Shown piece after piece: positions 50,701 through 58,096 of a stretch of DNA of 64,000 nt (within the stretch, counting starts at the first letter, position 1; each line of letters begins with the position of its first letter). This DNA comes from Mariniflexile litorale (lineage in GTDB: Bacteria; Bacteroidota; Bacteroidia; Flavobacteriales; Flavobacteriaceae): NCBI RefSeq assembly GCF_031128465.2, contig NZ_CP155618.1:2365501-2429500 (forward strand), read 5' to 3'. Under the pieces are notes generated by a model. The model was not told the origin of the DNA, ran no database searches, and worked only from the letters and a program-made list of their open reading frames with translations. The translations under genes and the position numbers were made by a program.

Positions 50701-51223
50701 TTCTAATAACCCGCATGCCTCTTCCGCCACCTCCAGAGGCCGCTTTTAGCATGATGGGATAGCCAATTTTTTTAGCTTCGATTAAAGCTGTTTTTATATC
50801 TATTAAGGGTTTCTCGTTGCTTCGAATTATGGGAATGTTATTGGCTACCGCAACTTCTTTAGCCATAATTTTGTCGCCTAAAGATTTTAAAACAGATACT
50901 TTCGGACCAATAAAAATAAGACCATTGTCTTCACATTTCTTAGCAAAAGTGGCATTTTCAGAAAGAAAACCATATCCCGGATGAATAGCATCGGCACCAT
51001 TATCTAAAGCAACCTTTATAATAGCATCCATATTCAAATATGGCTTTAAAGGTTCGTTGTCTTCACCAATTTGGTAGGATTCATCAGCTTTGTATCGATG
51101 TAGTGAGTATCTGTCTTCGAAGGTGTAAACACCAACGGTTTTAATGCTAATTTCGGTGCAGGCTCTAAAAATTCTAATGGCAATTTCACCTCTGTTTGCT
51201 ACAAGTACTTTTTTGATGTTCAT
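47771..51223 (-). CDS. pyc: Pyruvate carboxylase
   Basis: Biotin-dependent, ATP-driven carboxylation of pyruvate to oxaloacetate. The 1150-residue single-chain enzyme has biotin carboxylase first (about 1-455; KVLVANRGEIAIRI, KAASGGGGRGMRV, FIEVNPRIQVEHTVTE), then the carboxyltransferase barrel (about 530-805; TTMRDAHQSLLATRMRT, DSLNWMES), and the C-terminal biotin domain with FIIEAMKMETTI, whose Lys carries biotin. It replenishes oxaloacetate and can feed the methylmalonyl-CoA genes at 26-38 kb via succinate. It is monocistronic. Confidence 0.97.
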   Translation of the reverse strand: MNIKKVLVANRGEIAIRIFRACTEISIKTVGVYTFEDRYSLHRYKADESYQIGEDNEPLKPYLNMDAIIKVALDNGADAIHPGYGFLSENATFAKKCEDNGLIFIGPKVSVLKSLGDKIMAKEVAVANNIPIIRSNEKPLIDIKTALIEAKKIGYPIMLKAASGGGGRGMRVIRKEDELKGAYNESKREALNAFGDDTVFLEKFVENPKHIEIQIVADNYGNTVHLFERDCSVQRRYQKVIEFAPSFGLKDETKDALYAYAIKICKAVNYNNIGTVEFLVDDDDSIYFIEVNPRIQVEHTVTEVITNIDLVKAQLFIAGGYKLSDEQIKIANQESIRINGYALQCRITTEDPQNDFKPDYGTVSAYRSASGFGIRLDAGSIYQGAKISPFFDSMLVKITAHGNSLDGASRKIRRALAEFRIRGVKTNMPFLDNILKHDTFRQGKVTVNFIKSNPDLFLFKAPRNRATKIITYLGDVIVNGNPDVKKIDPSKTFIKPIVPKFDADARFPEGTKDLLTKLGPEKFSQWLMNEKKVHFTDTTMRDAHQSLLATRMRTYDMLQVAEGYAKNHPDIFSMEVWGGATFDVCLRFLQENPWERLKLLRKAMPNLLLQMLIRGSNGVGYKAYSDNLIGEFVEQSWENGVDVFRIFDSLNWMESLAPCIEHVRTRTNGLAEGSICYTNDILNPENKKYNLKYYVNLAKEIENAGAHILGVKDMAGLLKPYAAYELITALKSELKIPIHLHTHDTSSIQSATYLKAIEAGVDVVDVALGGLSGLTSQPNFNSVVEMMKFQDRASNINIDSLNEYSNYWENVREYYYPFESGLKSGSGEVFKHEIPGGQYSNLKPQARGLGLESRFHEITSMYSKVNALFGDIVKVTPSSKVVGDMAQYLVSNNLTIEDVLEKGESLSFPQSVIDFFKGDLGQPVGGFPKKLQKIILKGQKPYTDRPNAHIPPLNLKKEYEAFKKIFEHDLSRTIDYTDFLSYQLYPKVFTDAYNKHLKYDNLMKLPTKNFFYGMEVEEEIIVEVDKGKTILITLDSISKPNSDGMVTVYFKLNGQGRSVDIKDNSIKVEKVEHAKADKTDPLQIGAPLQGMLSNILVKKGDKVVKNQPLFIIEAMKMETTITATEEATIKQLVLKPGIMVNSEDLVIKLT

Positions 51224-51300
51224 AGGAATAGAAAATTAAAACAGATTTTTAAATGAAAGGGATACTTAAACTAATTGTCTGAAAATACGAAAAATAAATA

Positions 51301-51993
51301 TTAAGCAATATGTTTTAAGTAATAAATATGTAGTTCTTCTGCTGAAGCACCAATCCATCTTTTAAAATAAATCCTTGCAAAGTGATATTGAAGTTTCCAA
51401 ACACCATGTTTTTGGTACAACCTTGCTGAGGTTTTAAGTTTTTTATTGATAACTACAAATTGCTTTCTTTCGTATAAAGCTTGAATAAGGATGTTGTCTT
51501 CATAAATCACATAGCTTTCATTGAAACCGCCAATGTCTTCAAATAAACGTTTGGTTATAAATTGACTTTGATCACCGCCACGGCAAGCAGGGTGATTAAA
51601 CTGTGTAAACCAACAGACTAGTTTTAACCACCAATGGGTACTGTTAAATTGCATTCTAAAGCATCCCGCCTGATTGTTTTTTTTAACTTCATCAACAATG
51701 AATTGATCGAAATTTTTAGGAGGAAAAGAATCGGCGTGTAAAAAATAAAGAATGTTTCCTGTAGCGTGTTTTGCGCCTAAATTCATTTGTTTAGCACGTC
51801 CTTTTTTGGAATTTAATAAGATGCTATTGGAGAACTTTGAAACAATACTTTGTGAACCATCAGTACTGCCGCCATCGACAATAATAATTTCAGAAACATT
51901 ATCTTTTGAAGTGTTTTTTAGAATATAAATCAGCAGATTTTCAATAATCTCAGCTTCATTAAGAATAGGAATGATGATTGAAATTTTATTCAT
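51301..51993 (-). CDS. Arsenosugar-cluster glycosyltransferase 2 (TIGR04283-type, rSAM-associated)
   Basis: A 230-residue GT2 protein: SIIIPILNEAEII, IIVDGGSTDGS, KGRAKQMNLGAKHATG and FLHADSFPP, the last being the HADxxxP motif of the family first called rSAM/selenodomain-associated transferase 2. The family habitually occurs with ArsS and ArsM. It likely adds or moves a sugar or glycerol-phosphate unit in arsenosugar assembly. It overlaps the DUF547 gene by eight bases and is the last gene of the minus-strand arsenosugar block. Confidence 0.87.
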   Translation of the reverse strand: MNKISIIIPILNEAEIIENLLIYILKNTSKDNVSEIIIVDGGSTDGSQSIVSKFSNSILLNSKKGRAKQMNLGAKHATGNILYFLHADSFPPKNFDQFIVDEVKKNNQAGCFRMQFNSTHWWLKLVCWFTQFNHPACRGGDQSQFITKRLFEDIGGFNESYVIYEDNILIQALYERKQFVVINKKLKTSARLYQKHGVWKLQYHFARIYFKRWIGASAEELHIYYLKHIA

Positions 51994-52687
51994 TCAAGTC
52001 CCAATTATAATCTTTATATCGAGTTTTAGCTTTCGCTGAAATTTTAATGTCTGAATATCGATTTAAGAAATCAATTAAACCACCATTTTGTTTGAAATCT
52101 TTAGCGAACCATTGAAATATTTTCGAGAGTTCTAATGTGTCTGTTGAAATAATATTTCTGTTAGTATCACTTAAGAAATTTTTGGTTGCTTTAGTAAGTT
52201 GTTGTTCTATATTTTCAGTAGTATAAGCTTCGTTTGATAATTTCGGACAAGAAACAGAGGCACAAACAATAGCAAAATGAATACGTGGTTCGTCCATTTT
52301 ACGTAAAATTTCATGTTCAATGTCGTTTAAATTATACCATGTATTACCCAGCTTCCAAAGCTTTTGATCCCAAGGGTTTTTAATGTCTTTGATACTTTTA
52401 ATAGGGGAATTACGTAAAATTAAATCAATGGTTAAGGCATTATAAGCGTTTATCCAATAGACTAATTTTTCTTCTTTTGAATGGGAATCATTGAGAATAT
52501 TTTTGCTTAGATAGTTGATGTATGTATTTAACTCTTTATTATCTGTTTTGAAGGTTTTGTAATTAACCTGTCCCTTGTCGGAAACATGTTTTTCTAAAAG
52601 TATCGTCCATGATGAATGGTCTACATTTTGAGCTCGAATAGAAACGCTTAATAGGGTACAGATAACAATGCTGAATAATTTTGTCAT
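51986..52687 (-). CDS. DUF547 protein, exported
   Basis: A 233-residue protein with an N-terminal signal peptide (MTKLFSIVICTLLSVSIRAQ, cleavage after RAQ-type site). The rest is DUF547: NYKTFKTDNKELNTYI, YWINAYNALTIDLIL, IHFAIVCASVSCPKL and IFQWFAKDF. The CASVSCP motif contains two Cys and is the family hallmark. It is probably periplasmic. The family function is unknown; its overlap with two arsenosugar-cluster genes suggests an accessory role there. Confidence 0.85.
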   Translation of the reverse strand: MTKLFSIVICTLLSVSIRAQNVDHSSWTILLEKHVSDKGQVNYKTFKTDNKELNTYINYLSKNILNDSHSKEEKLVYWINAYNALTIDLILRNSPIKSIKDIKNPWDQKLWKLGNTWYNLNDIEHEILRKMDEPRIHFAIVCASVSCPKLSNEAYTTENIEQQLTKATKNFLSDTNRNIISTDTLELSKIFQWFAKDFKQNGGLIDFLNRYSDIKISAKAKTRYKDYNWDLNE

Positions 52688-53571
52688 TATTTTTTATTGA
52701 GAGGATAAAACTCCTGATTTATAAAATCTTTAGGGAATTGCTCGTCGTCTTTAAAACCTAATTCAATATCTTTTCCGTTATGTGGAATATAATTTGTTTT
52801 AAAAATGTAATCCCAAAGGCTTAGAGTTAGTCCGTAATTAACACCATACCTTGCATGTTTAGGAAGTTCTTTTGCATGATGCCAAATATGCATTTTAGGA
52901 TTGTTAAAGATGTATTTTAAAAAACCATAATCCCAACCCAAATTGGCATGATTTAAATGCCCAATTACAATGCTGAAAAAGAAAACAATGGCCACATCTT
53001 GCGCATCGAATCCACCAATAATAGCAATGGGAATATATAATAGCGATTTGTAAACTACGGGTTCCATCCAATGGTAGCGGAGGTGTGCTGCAAACCCCAT
53101 TTCTTTAACGGAGTGGTGCACCTTATGAAAATTCCATAAGAAAGGCACGCGGTGTAACAAGCGGTGCGTGTTCCATTGTACAAAATCTGAAACTATAAAA
53201 AATATAAATAGTCCGAGCCATTTTGGTAAATCGTCTACATCGAATAGTTGAAAACTTGAAACGGAGAGTCCTATTGTTTTTAAGCCATCATTAAACAATT
53301 CTGCTACTGTATTTGATAAAGCAATGAGCACAATTAAATTTAAAAGGAAGAAATTGAAGAACATATAAAAAGTGTCTAACCAAAAATCTTTCCTAAAAAT
53401 AGATTGGTTTTTACGCCAGGGGAATATAATTTCCAACAGCCAAACAACGAGAGAGATTATAATTAATCCATAAAAAAAGTTATCCCAATGGTTGATTGAA
53501 ATTAACTCGTGCTTTAAGTAATTCCAATAACCCGAATAGGATTTTTTTATGATGTTTATGTATTTTTCCAT
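52687..53571 (-). CDS. Sterol desaturase/fatty acid hydroxylase-family membrane protein
   Basis: A 294-residue polytopic di-iron enzyme. Four or so hydrophobic spans surround the His motifs HRLLH, HKVHH and HIWHH, plus HLNHANLGW, which bind the di-iron centre for hydroxylation or desaturation of a lipid. It ends where the DUF547 gene begins (one-base overlap), so it is co-transcribed with it. In the arsenosugar setting it may modify an arsenolipid or its carrier; this is inference. Confidence 0.85.
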   Translation of the reverse strand: MEKYINIIKKSYSGYWNYLKHELISINHWDNFFYGLIIISLVVWLLEIIFPWRKNQSIFRKDFWLDTFYMFFNFFLLNLIVLIALSNTVAELFNDGLKTIGLSVSSFQLFDVDDLPKWLGLFIFFIVSDFVQWNTHRLLHRVPFLWNFHKVHHSVKEMGFAAHLRYHWMEPVVYKSLLYIPIAIIGGFDAQDVAIVFFFSIVIGHLNHANLGWDYGFLKYIFNNPKMHIWHHAKELPKHARYGVNYGLTLSLWDYIFKTNYIPHNGKDIELGFKDDEQFPKDFINQEFYPLNKK

Positions 53572-53587
53572 GGTTAGGTACAGTCGT

Positions 53588-53620
53588 AGACCCTTCAGGA
53601 TTTTAAAACCTGAAGGATCT
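53588..53620. repeat. Palindrome at the 3-prime side of the RAYT gene
   Basis: Arms AGACCCTTCAGG and CCTGAAGGATCT pair with one mismatch around ATTTTAAAA. It touches the transposase stop codon (53620-53622). It is the degenerate partner of 54221-54253. Confidence 0.85.
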
Positions 53621-54183
53621 TACTCAAGAATTAATTTTTCATTTTCAATATTTATAACAACTTTTCTTTGCTGATGAGTTTCTATAAAGTTAGTTAAATC
53701 ATCAAACAAATTGATTACTTCTTCTCTTTGTATGTGTGTTTTAGCTTGTGATATTATGGATTGATATGATGAATGTTTATAGGTGCTAAAATCGTTATGA
53801 ATTTGGTGGTTTTCAGGATTCAAGTGAATATATAAAACCAATGTTTTAAGATATTCTTCATTTGAAATACATATTCTTTTAAAAGGCTTTTCAAGGAGAC
53901 TTCCTGTGCGATTATATTTCTTATTGATTGCTTTTGTGTATGCATTAAATAAATTTGACAATTTTTGGGAAGGTGTAGCGCAATCTTCATTAATTTTTAA
54001 TAATAGATGAAAATGATTTGGTAAAAGACAATAGCTGAAAATTGAAAAATCTGGAATAAGATGTTTTTTGATTAAATCTAGAAAATAGGTGTAATTAATA
54101 TCTTCTAAGAAAATATTTTGACCGTTGTTTCCGCGATTGTATATGTGATAATAATGTTCTGTTACCAGTTTTTCTATTTGCAT
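53620..54183 (-). CDS. REP-associated tyrosine transposase (RAYT, IS200/Y1-type)
   Basis: A 187-residue single-domain transposase. HYYHIYNRGNNGQNIF begins the Y1 fold, LLPNHFHLLL holds the HUH metal-binding pair (HFH), and YLKTLVLYIHLNPENH contains the candidate catalytic Tyr. These features match RAYT proteins that mobilise REP palindromes as single-stranded DNA. The gene lies inside the arsenosugar block, between the sterol-desaturase gene and arsM, framed by palindromes at 53588-53620 and 54221-54253, all three within 0.7 kb. That layout is a complete RAYT/REP unit. Confidence 0.9.
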   Translation of the reverse strand: MQIEKLVTEHYYHIYNRGNNGQNIFLEDINYTYFLDLIKKHLIPDFSIFSYCLLPNHFHLLLKINEDCATPSQKLSNLFNAYTKAINKKYNRTGSLLEKPFKRICISNEEYLKTLVLYIHLNPENHQIHNDFSTYKHSSYQSIISQAKTHIQREEVINLFDDLTNFIETHQQRKVVINIENEKLILE

Positions 54184-54220
54184 TTTTTCTATTTTAAAAC
54201 AGAAGATTTATTAGAGTTAT

Positions 54221-54253
54221 AGACCCTTCAGGTTTTTAAAACCTGAAGGGTCT
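54221..54253. repeat. Palindrome at the 5-prime side of the RAYT gene
   Basis: Perfect 16-base arms AGACCCTTCAGGTTTT and AAAACCTGAAGGGTCT with a single central T. It lies between the transposase start and the arsM stop and could also serve as a terminator for arsM. Confidence 0.9.
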
Positions 54254-54260
54254 TATTAAA

Positions 54261-55229
54261 TTAACAACACCCACCTCCATCATAATGATAAGTAGATTCA
54301 CTAATAAATATATCGTCTCTGTTTAATGAGGCTAAAGCACCTGCGGTTTTATCGCAAATGGCTAAAGGTTGGTTTTTTAATAACACATGACCTAGCTTAT
54401 CATCAAAATAATCGTGTTCACCATAGTAAATAGCGGCTTTGCCTGTAAATATGCAGGGGCCATCGCTTGGCATGGGGTCTTTGATTGCTGCTACTTCTAT
54501 AGACTCAATATATATTAATTCATTTGTTGGATAGTGTTTTGAATCTAGAATGCGGTATGGTTTTCTTGCTCTAATTTCAATGGTTCCAAAACCAGCATCG
54601 GTGAGTGCTTTTACATAGTCTGCAATAGGTAAACTACCACTTAAGCATAAAGCGCGCAAGCGATCGTCGTTTCTAAGTTCCTCATTCATTTCTTGCTCAC
54701 AGGTGGGGTCGCTCATTACTAACCTACCATGTGGTTTTAGTACGCGGTACATTTCGGCAATGGCTTGCTTTAAATCATCTGCTTTGAAAATATTGAACAG
54801 GCAATTTTGAGCAGCGACATCAATACTATTATCTTTCACAGGAAGATTCATAGCGTCGCCTTTTTTGAGGTCTACAAAATTGCTTTTAAACCAAGAATTT
54901 AATGTTTCGGCTTCTATGAAGTTTTTGCGGGATGCTTCTAACATTTCATCCACCACATCAATACCAACTACGCCGCCTTTTTGACGGTTGAAATAAGCAA
55001 ATTGTAATAATTCCATACCACCGCCCACACCAACATATAACATTTTTGGGTTGTTGGTTAAATCGCGGGCATGTACTGTAGAACCGCAACCATAATTCAT
55101 TTCCTGCATTATTTTTGGAATTTTTAATCCAGGTAATTCCCAAATAGGGTTGGTGGTACAGCATAAGCCAACATCTGGAGTTAATGCTGCTTCTTTGTAA
55201 ACGTTGTGTGTGGTTTCTAGGTAACTCAT
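54261..55229 (-). CDS. arsM: Arsenosugar-type arsenite S-adenosylmethionine methyltransferase ArsM
   Basis: A 322-residue methyltransferase that methylates As(III) to mono- and dimethyl forms. SAM is bound by YVGVGGGMELLQFA (near 67-80), with GIDVVDEML, GDAMNLPVKDNSIDVAAQN and MYRVLKPHGRLVMSDPTCEQE following. Cys residues in VGLCC, NYGCGS, NCLF, DPTCEQ and ALCLSGSLP could ligate arsenic, and the protein ends GGGCC. That layout matches the ArsM group associated with ArsS. The stop lies just left of the RAYT unit, which separates arsM from the sterol-desaturase gene. Confidence 0.9.
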   Translation of the reverse strand: MSYLETTHNVYKEAALTPDVGLCCTTNPIWELPGLKIPKIMQEMNYGCGSTVHARDLTNNPKMLYVGVGGGMELLQFAYFNRQKGGVVGIDVVDEMLEASRKNFIEAETLNSWFKSNFVDLKKGDAMNLPVKDNSIDVAAQNCLFNIFKADDLKQAIAEMYRVLKPHGRLVMSDPTCEQEMNEELRNDDRLRALCLSGSLPIADYVKALTDAGFGTIEIRARKPYRILDSKHYPTNELIYIESIEVAAIKDPMPSDGPCIFTGKAAIYYGEHDYFDDKLGHVLLKNQPLAICDKTAGALASLNRDDIFISESTYHYDGGGCC

Positions 55230-55240
55230 TTATAGATGTC

Positions 55241-55295
55241 TTAGACTTTTAGATTTTAGACTTGTTAGATTATTTAGACAACTTAGATTGTTAGA
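55241..55295. repeat. Seven TTAGA units upstream of arsM
   Basis: TTAGA followed by C or T occurs seven times in 55 bases at irregular spacing, ending 11 bases before the arsM start codon (minus strand). It may be simple-sequence expansion or a binding array. Confidence 0.5.
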
Positions 55296-55307
55296 TAGTT
55301 TGTTTTC

Positions 55308-55340
55308 AGACCTCACAGGTTTTTAAAACCTGTGAGGTCT
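55308..55340. repeat. Third palindrome with covarying stem
   Basis: Perfect 16-base arms AGACCTCACAGGTTTT and AAAACCTGTGAGGTCT with a central T. It keeps the outer AGACC and inner GGTTTT of 54221-54253 but swaps CTTCA for TCACA, with matching changes in the other arm. Confidence 0.9.
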
Positions 55341-55398
55341 TGTTTTGCGTTAGGGATTGCAGCGGAAAGCCCACAGTGAGATACGAACGAGGACTTGT

Positions 55399-55433
55399 AG
55401 CGTAAAGCCCGACCCTTGTGGTAACGCCCAAAT
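55399..55433 (+). repeat. Dispersed 35-bp element, copy 2
   Basis: Two mismatches from 40571-40605. It ends two bases before the stop codon of the PNP gene. A related fragment, TTGCAGCGGAAAGCCC, is at about 55357. Confidence 0.8.
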
Positions 55434-55434
55434 G

Positions 55435-56247
55435 CTATATTGTTTTTATCAATTCTTTAAATAATGTAATCATGTTTGGTTCTGCTTTTTCTGCCATGGC
55501 AATAATTTCGGTAATATCTACAGGTTTTAAGTTGTTTGGGTCGCATTCGTCAGTAAGAACTGATACCGCAGCTACTTTTAATTTTAGATGATTTGCCACA
55601 ATAATTTCCGGTACAGTGCTCATACCCACAGCATCGGCACCTAAAATTTTTAGCATGCGGTATTCGGCGCGGGTTTCCAGTTGCGGGCCAACAACACTGG
55701 CATAAACACCTTCGTGTAATGTAATGTTATTGGTTTTAGCGATGGTTTTAAATTGAGAATTGATTTCAGCATCGTAAGGTGCACTCATATCGGTAAAGCG
55801 TTCTCCCATTTTTTCAACGCCTTTAAAAGCTAGGGGAGAGCTGCCTTGAAGGTTGATGTGGTCTTCAATAAGCATCAATTCACCTTTTTTAAAATTTAAA
55901 TTGATGGCACCCGCAGCATTGGAAATTAATAGGGTTTTGATGCCTAATTTTTCCATGATGCGCACTGGATACGTAACGTCTTGCAACGAGTAACCTTCAT
56001 ATATGTGAAAGCGCCCTTGCATAACCACGACTTTTTTACCTTCAAAAGTGCCGTAAATTAATTTTCCTTTATGGAACTCAACGGTGGCTGTTGGGAAGTT
56101 AGGAATATGGTTATAACTAACTTCATTTATAAGGTCGATTTCATTTACGAGCTGTCCTAAACCAGTGCCTAGTATAATGCCGATTTCGGGGTTGTCGAAT
56201 CCTTTACCTTGTAAATATGTAACGGTTTCTTCTATTTCTTTAATCAT
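55435..56247 (-). CDS. Purine nucleoside phosphorylase
   Basis: A 270-residue trimeric-type PNP that cleaves purine nucleosides with phosphate. GIILGTGLGQLV is the phosphate site start, VVMQGRFHIYEGYS (core GRFHIYEG) and LLISNAAGAINLNFKKGELMLI (core NAAGAIN) are conserved, and GVYASVVGPQLETRAE plus VGMSTVPEIIVA build the purine pocket. It is embedded in the arsenosugar cluster, overlapping the TIGR04282-type gene by eight bases. In this setting it may remove adenine from the deoxyadenosyl-arsenic product of ArsS; an ordinary salvage role is equally possible. Confidence 0.9.
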   Translation of the reverse strand: MIKEIEETVTYLQGKGFDNPEIGIILGTGLGQLVNEIDLINEVSYNHIPNFPTATVEFHKGKLIYGTFEGKKVVVMQGRFHIYEGYSLQDVTYPVRIMEKLGIKTLLISNAAGAINLNFKKGELMLIEDHINLQGSSPLAFKGVEKMGERFTDMSAPYDAEINSQFKTIAKTNNITLHEGVYASVVGPQLETRAEYRMLKILGADAVGMSTVPEIIVANHLKLKVAAVSVLTDECDPNNLKPVDITEIIAMAEKAEPNMITLFKELIKTI

Positions 56248-56941
56248 GTAACTTTTTAATATGGTGTTGTAAATCTAAATTTGATTGATACGCTTTTGAA
56301 GCAATTAAATCTTCGTAAGTATCTATATCATTTAATGTCTCTAAGGTAGTGAATAGGATGTTATTTTCTTCTAAATCGGTTAAGGTTTCTTCTAGTAATT
56401 TAGGTTCGCTCCAAGATTTATTATTGAAAATAAAATGATACATATTTGAGAGCCCTAATAAATAATAGCCACCATCTTCTGCTGGACCAATAACTACTTT
56501 GTGCTTTTTTAAAGCATCAAAAGCGTTATTAATAGTTTCTTTCTTTAGATCTAACAAATCACTACCTATAATAATTATTTTTTCATAACCCATTTGAAAC
56601 AACTCTAAAAATGCATTTTCCATTTTAGAACCCAAATCATCACCTTGTTGTAATTTTTTTCTAAAAACAGTAGCATCCCAAATATCATTTTTTTGAATGG
56701 AATTGGAGTAAAATACAAATCGATCTACTGGAATTTCTTTAGAAACATGGGCAGTATGTTGCAATAGGGATTTGTATATGTATAGAGCAGATTCATCACC
56801 TATGCTTTTAGCTAACCGTGTTTTACATTTTCCCAATTCTGGATTTCTAGTAAAAATAATGAGTGCATTTTTTGAGGTAGGAAAATAGAAGTTTGTAGCC
56901 ATCTCTCGAGTTTCATTGTTATTATTGCTTAAAATCCCCAT
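56240..56941 (-). CDS. Arsenosugar-cluster transferase 1 (TIGR04282-type, CofC-like)
   Basis: A 233-residue nucleotidyl/glycosyl-transferase-fold protein first described as rSAM/selenodomain-associated transferase 1. ALIIFTRNPELGKCKTRLAKSIG is the nucleotide-binding N-terminus, IIIGSDLLDL and GPAEDGGYYLLGL are conserved mid-motifs. An upstream in-frame start would overlap arsS, so the ATG at 56941 (MGILSNNNN) is preferred; an ATG at 56902 is also possible. It overlaps the PNP gene by eight bases. It likely activates or transfers a group during arsenosugar assembly. Confidence 0.85.
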   Translation of the reverse strand: MGILSNNNNETREMATNFYFPTSKNALIIFTRNPELGKCKTRLAKSIGDESALYIYKSLLQHTAHVSKEIPVDRFVFYSNSIQKNDIWDATVFRKKLQQGDDLGSKMENAFLELFQMGYEKIIIIGSDLLDLKKETINNAFDALKKHKVVIGPAEDGGYYLLGLSNMYHFIFNNKSWSEPKLLEETLTDLEENNILFTTLETLNDIDTYEDLIASKAYQSNLDLQHHIKKLHD

Positions 56942-56964
56942 GACTGTTCTTTTAAAAATTGCAC

Positions 56965-58017
56965 TTAAGCCACACTGCCTTGACAACTGCTTCCTGCACC
57001 TGCCGTACAACCATAACAGTGTTGCGAAATAACAATATTTCTACCTTCTAGTAAATCTTCATTATAGTCTGAAATGTGTTTCACTTTACTGTTTACAGGT
57101 AGTTCTAACATTTGATTAAAATCACAATCAAATAAATAACCATCCCAACTAATAGATAGCGTATTGGTACACATAACATTTGCTACGGCACTTGGGTTGT
57201 ATGCTTCCACTAGTGAATACATATAATCTTCATAGTTTTCAGAAGCAATTAGATAATCTAAAAACCTGCTTATAGGTAGATTTGTGATAGCAAATAGATT
57301 ATGAAATTGTATATTAAATTCTTCTAGAAGTGATTTTTTAAAATCTTTTTCTAATGATTTTTGATTGCCTGGTAAAAAGGCACCTGATGGGTTGTAAACC
57401 AAATCCAATCGCAAATTGCTGTTGGGCATTCCGTAACCTACGGCATTTAACATTTTTAAAGCTTTAATAGAGGCGTTAAAAACACCATCTCCCCGTTGTT
57501 TGTCTGTTTTTCCTTTAGTCCAATGAGGCATGGAACTTGCTACGTGCACATTATATTTTTTGAAAAACTCAGGTAAATCGTTATATTTTTTATTAGCGGT
57601 AATTATGGTTAAGTTAGAACGAACAATAAAATCTTTAATACCAGCTTTGGAGGCTTCTTCAACAAACCAACGGAAATTGGGATTCATTTCAGGTGCACCA
57701 CCTGTTAAGTCTAAGGTATGGGCGCCTGTGTTTTTGATGACTTCCAGACACTGACTCATAGTGTCCCGTGTCATGATTTCTTTGCGATCTGGACCAGCAT
57801 CTACATGGCAATGCGAACAAACCTGATTACACATATAGCCCACATTGATTTGTAAAATTTCAAGTTTTTTAGCTTTTAGTGGAAATTGCCCAGTTTCAAA
57901 AATTTTATCTTTAAAAGTTGGCAATTCCCCCTTTTGAAAAATACCATTTGATAAAATTTCTAATTGTTTATTGCTTTGTGCTAATTCGCTTTTGCGTTTA
58001 TGTAGGGATTTAATCAT
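56965..58017 (-). CDS. arsS: Radical SAM protein ArsS (arsenosugar biosynthesis)
   Basis: A 350-residue radical SAM enzyme thought to attach the 5-deoxyadenosyl group to dimethylarsenite. The 4Fe-4S motif is CNQVCSHCHVDAGPDRKE (CxxxCxxC), followed by LDLTGGAPEMNPNFRW, the SAM-binding GGE-like region. The C-terminal Cys-rich domain contains CTNTLSISWDGYLFDCDFNQ-type spacing and ends HCYGCTAGAGSSCQGS, the element in which some homologues carry Sec. It follows the AhpD-like gene by 79 bases and leads the tight run ArsS-transferase 1-PNP. Confidence 0.93.
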   Translation of the reverse strand: MIKSLHKRKSELAQSNKQLEILSNGIFQKGELPTFKDKIFETGQFPLKAKKLEILQINVGYMCNQVCSHCHVDAGPDRKEIMTRDTMSQCLEVIKNTGAHTLDLTGGAPEMNPNFRWFVEEASKAGIKDFIVRSNLTIITANKKYNDLPEFFKKYNVHVASSMPHWTKGKTDKQRGDGVFNASIKALKMLNAVGYGMPNSNLRLDLVYNPSGAFLPGNQKSLEKDFKKSLLEEFNIQFHNLFAITNLPISRFLDYLIASENYEDYMYSLVEAYNPSAVANVMCTNTLSISWDGYLFDCDFNQMLELPVNSKVKHISDYNEDLLEGRNIVISQHCYGCTAGAGSSCQGSVA

Positions 58018-58096
58018 TAAAGTTTTAGGGTTTCAAAGTTGTCTTCCATAGTGAAATCGAGAGGATGTAATGTTCTCAATTTCATTCGACACTAAT

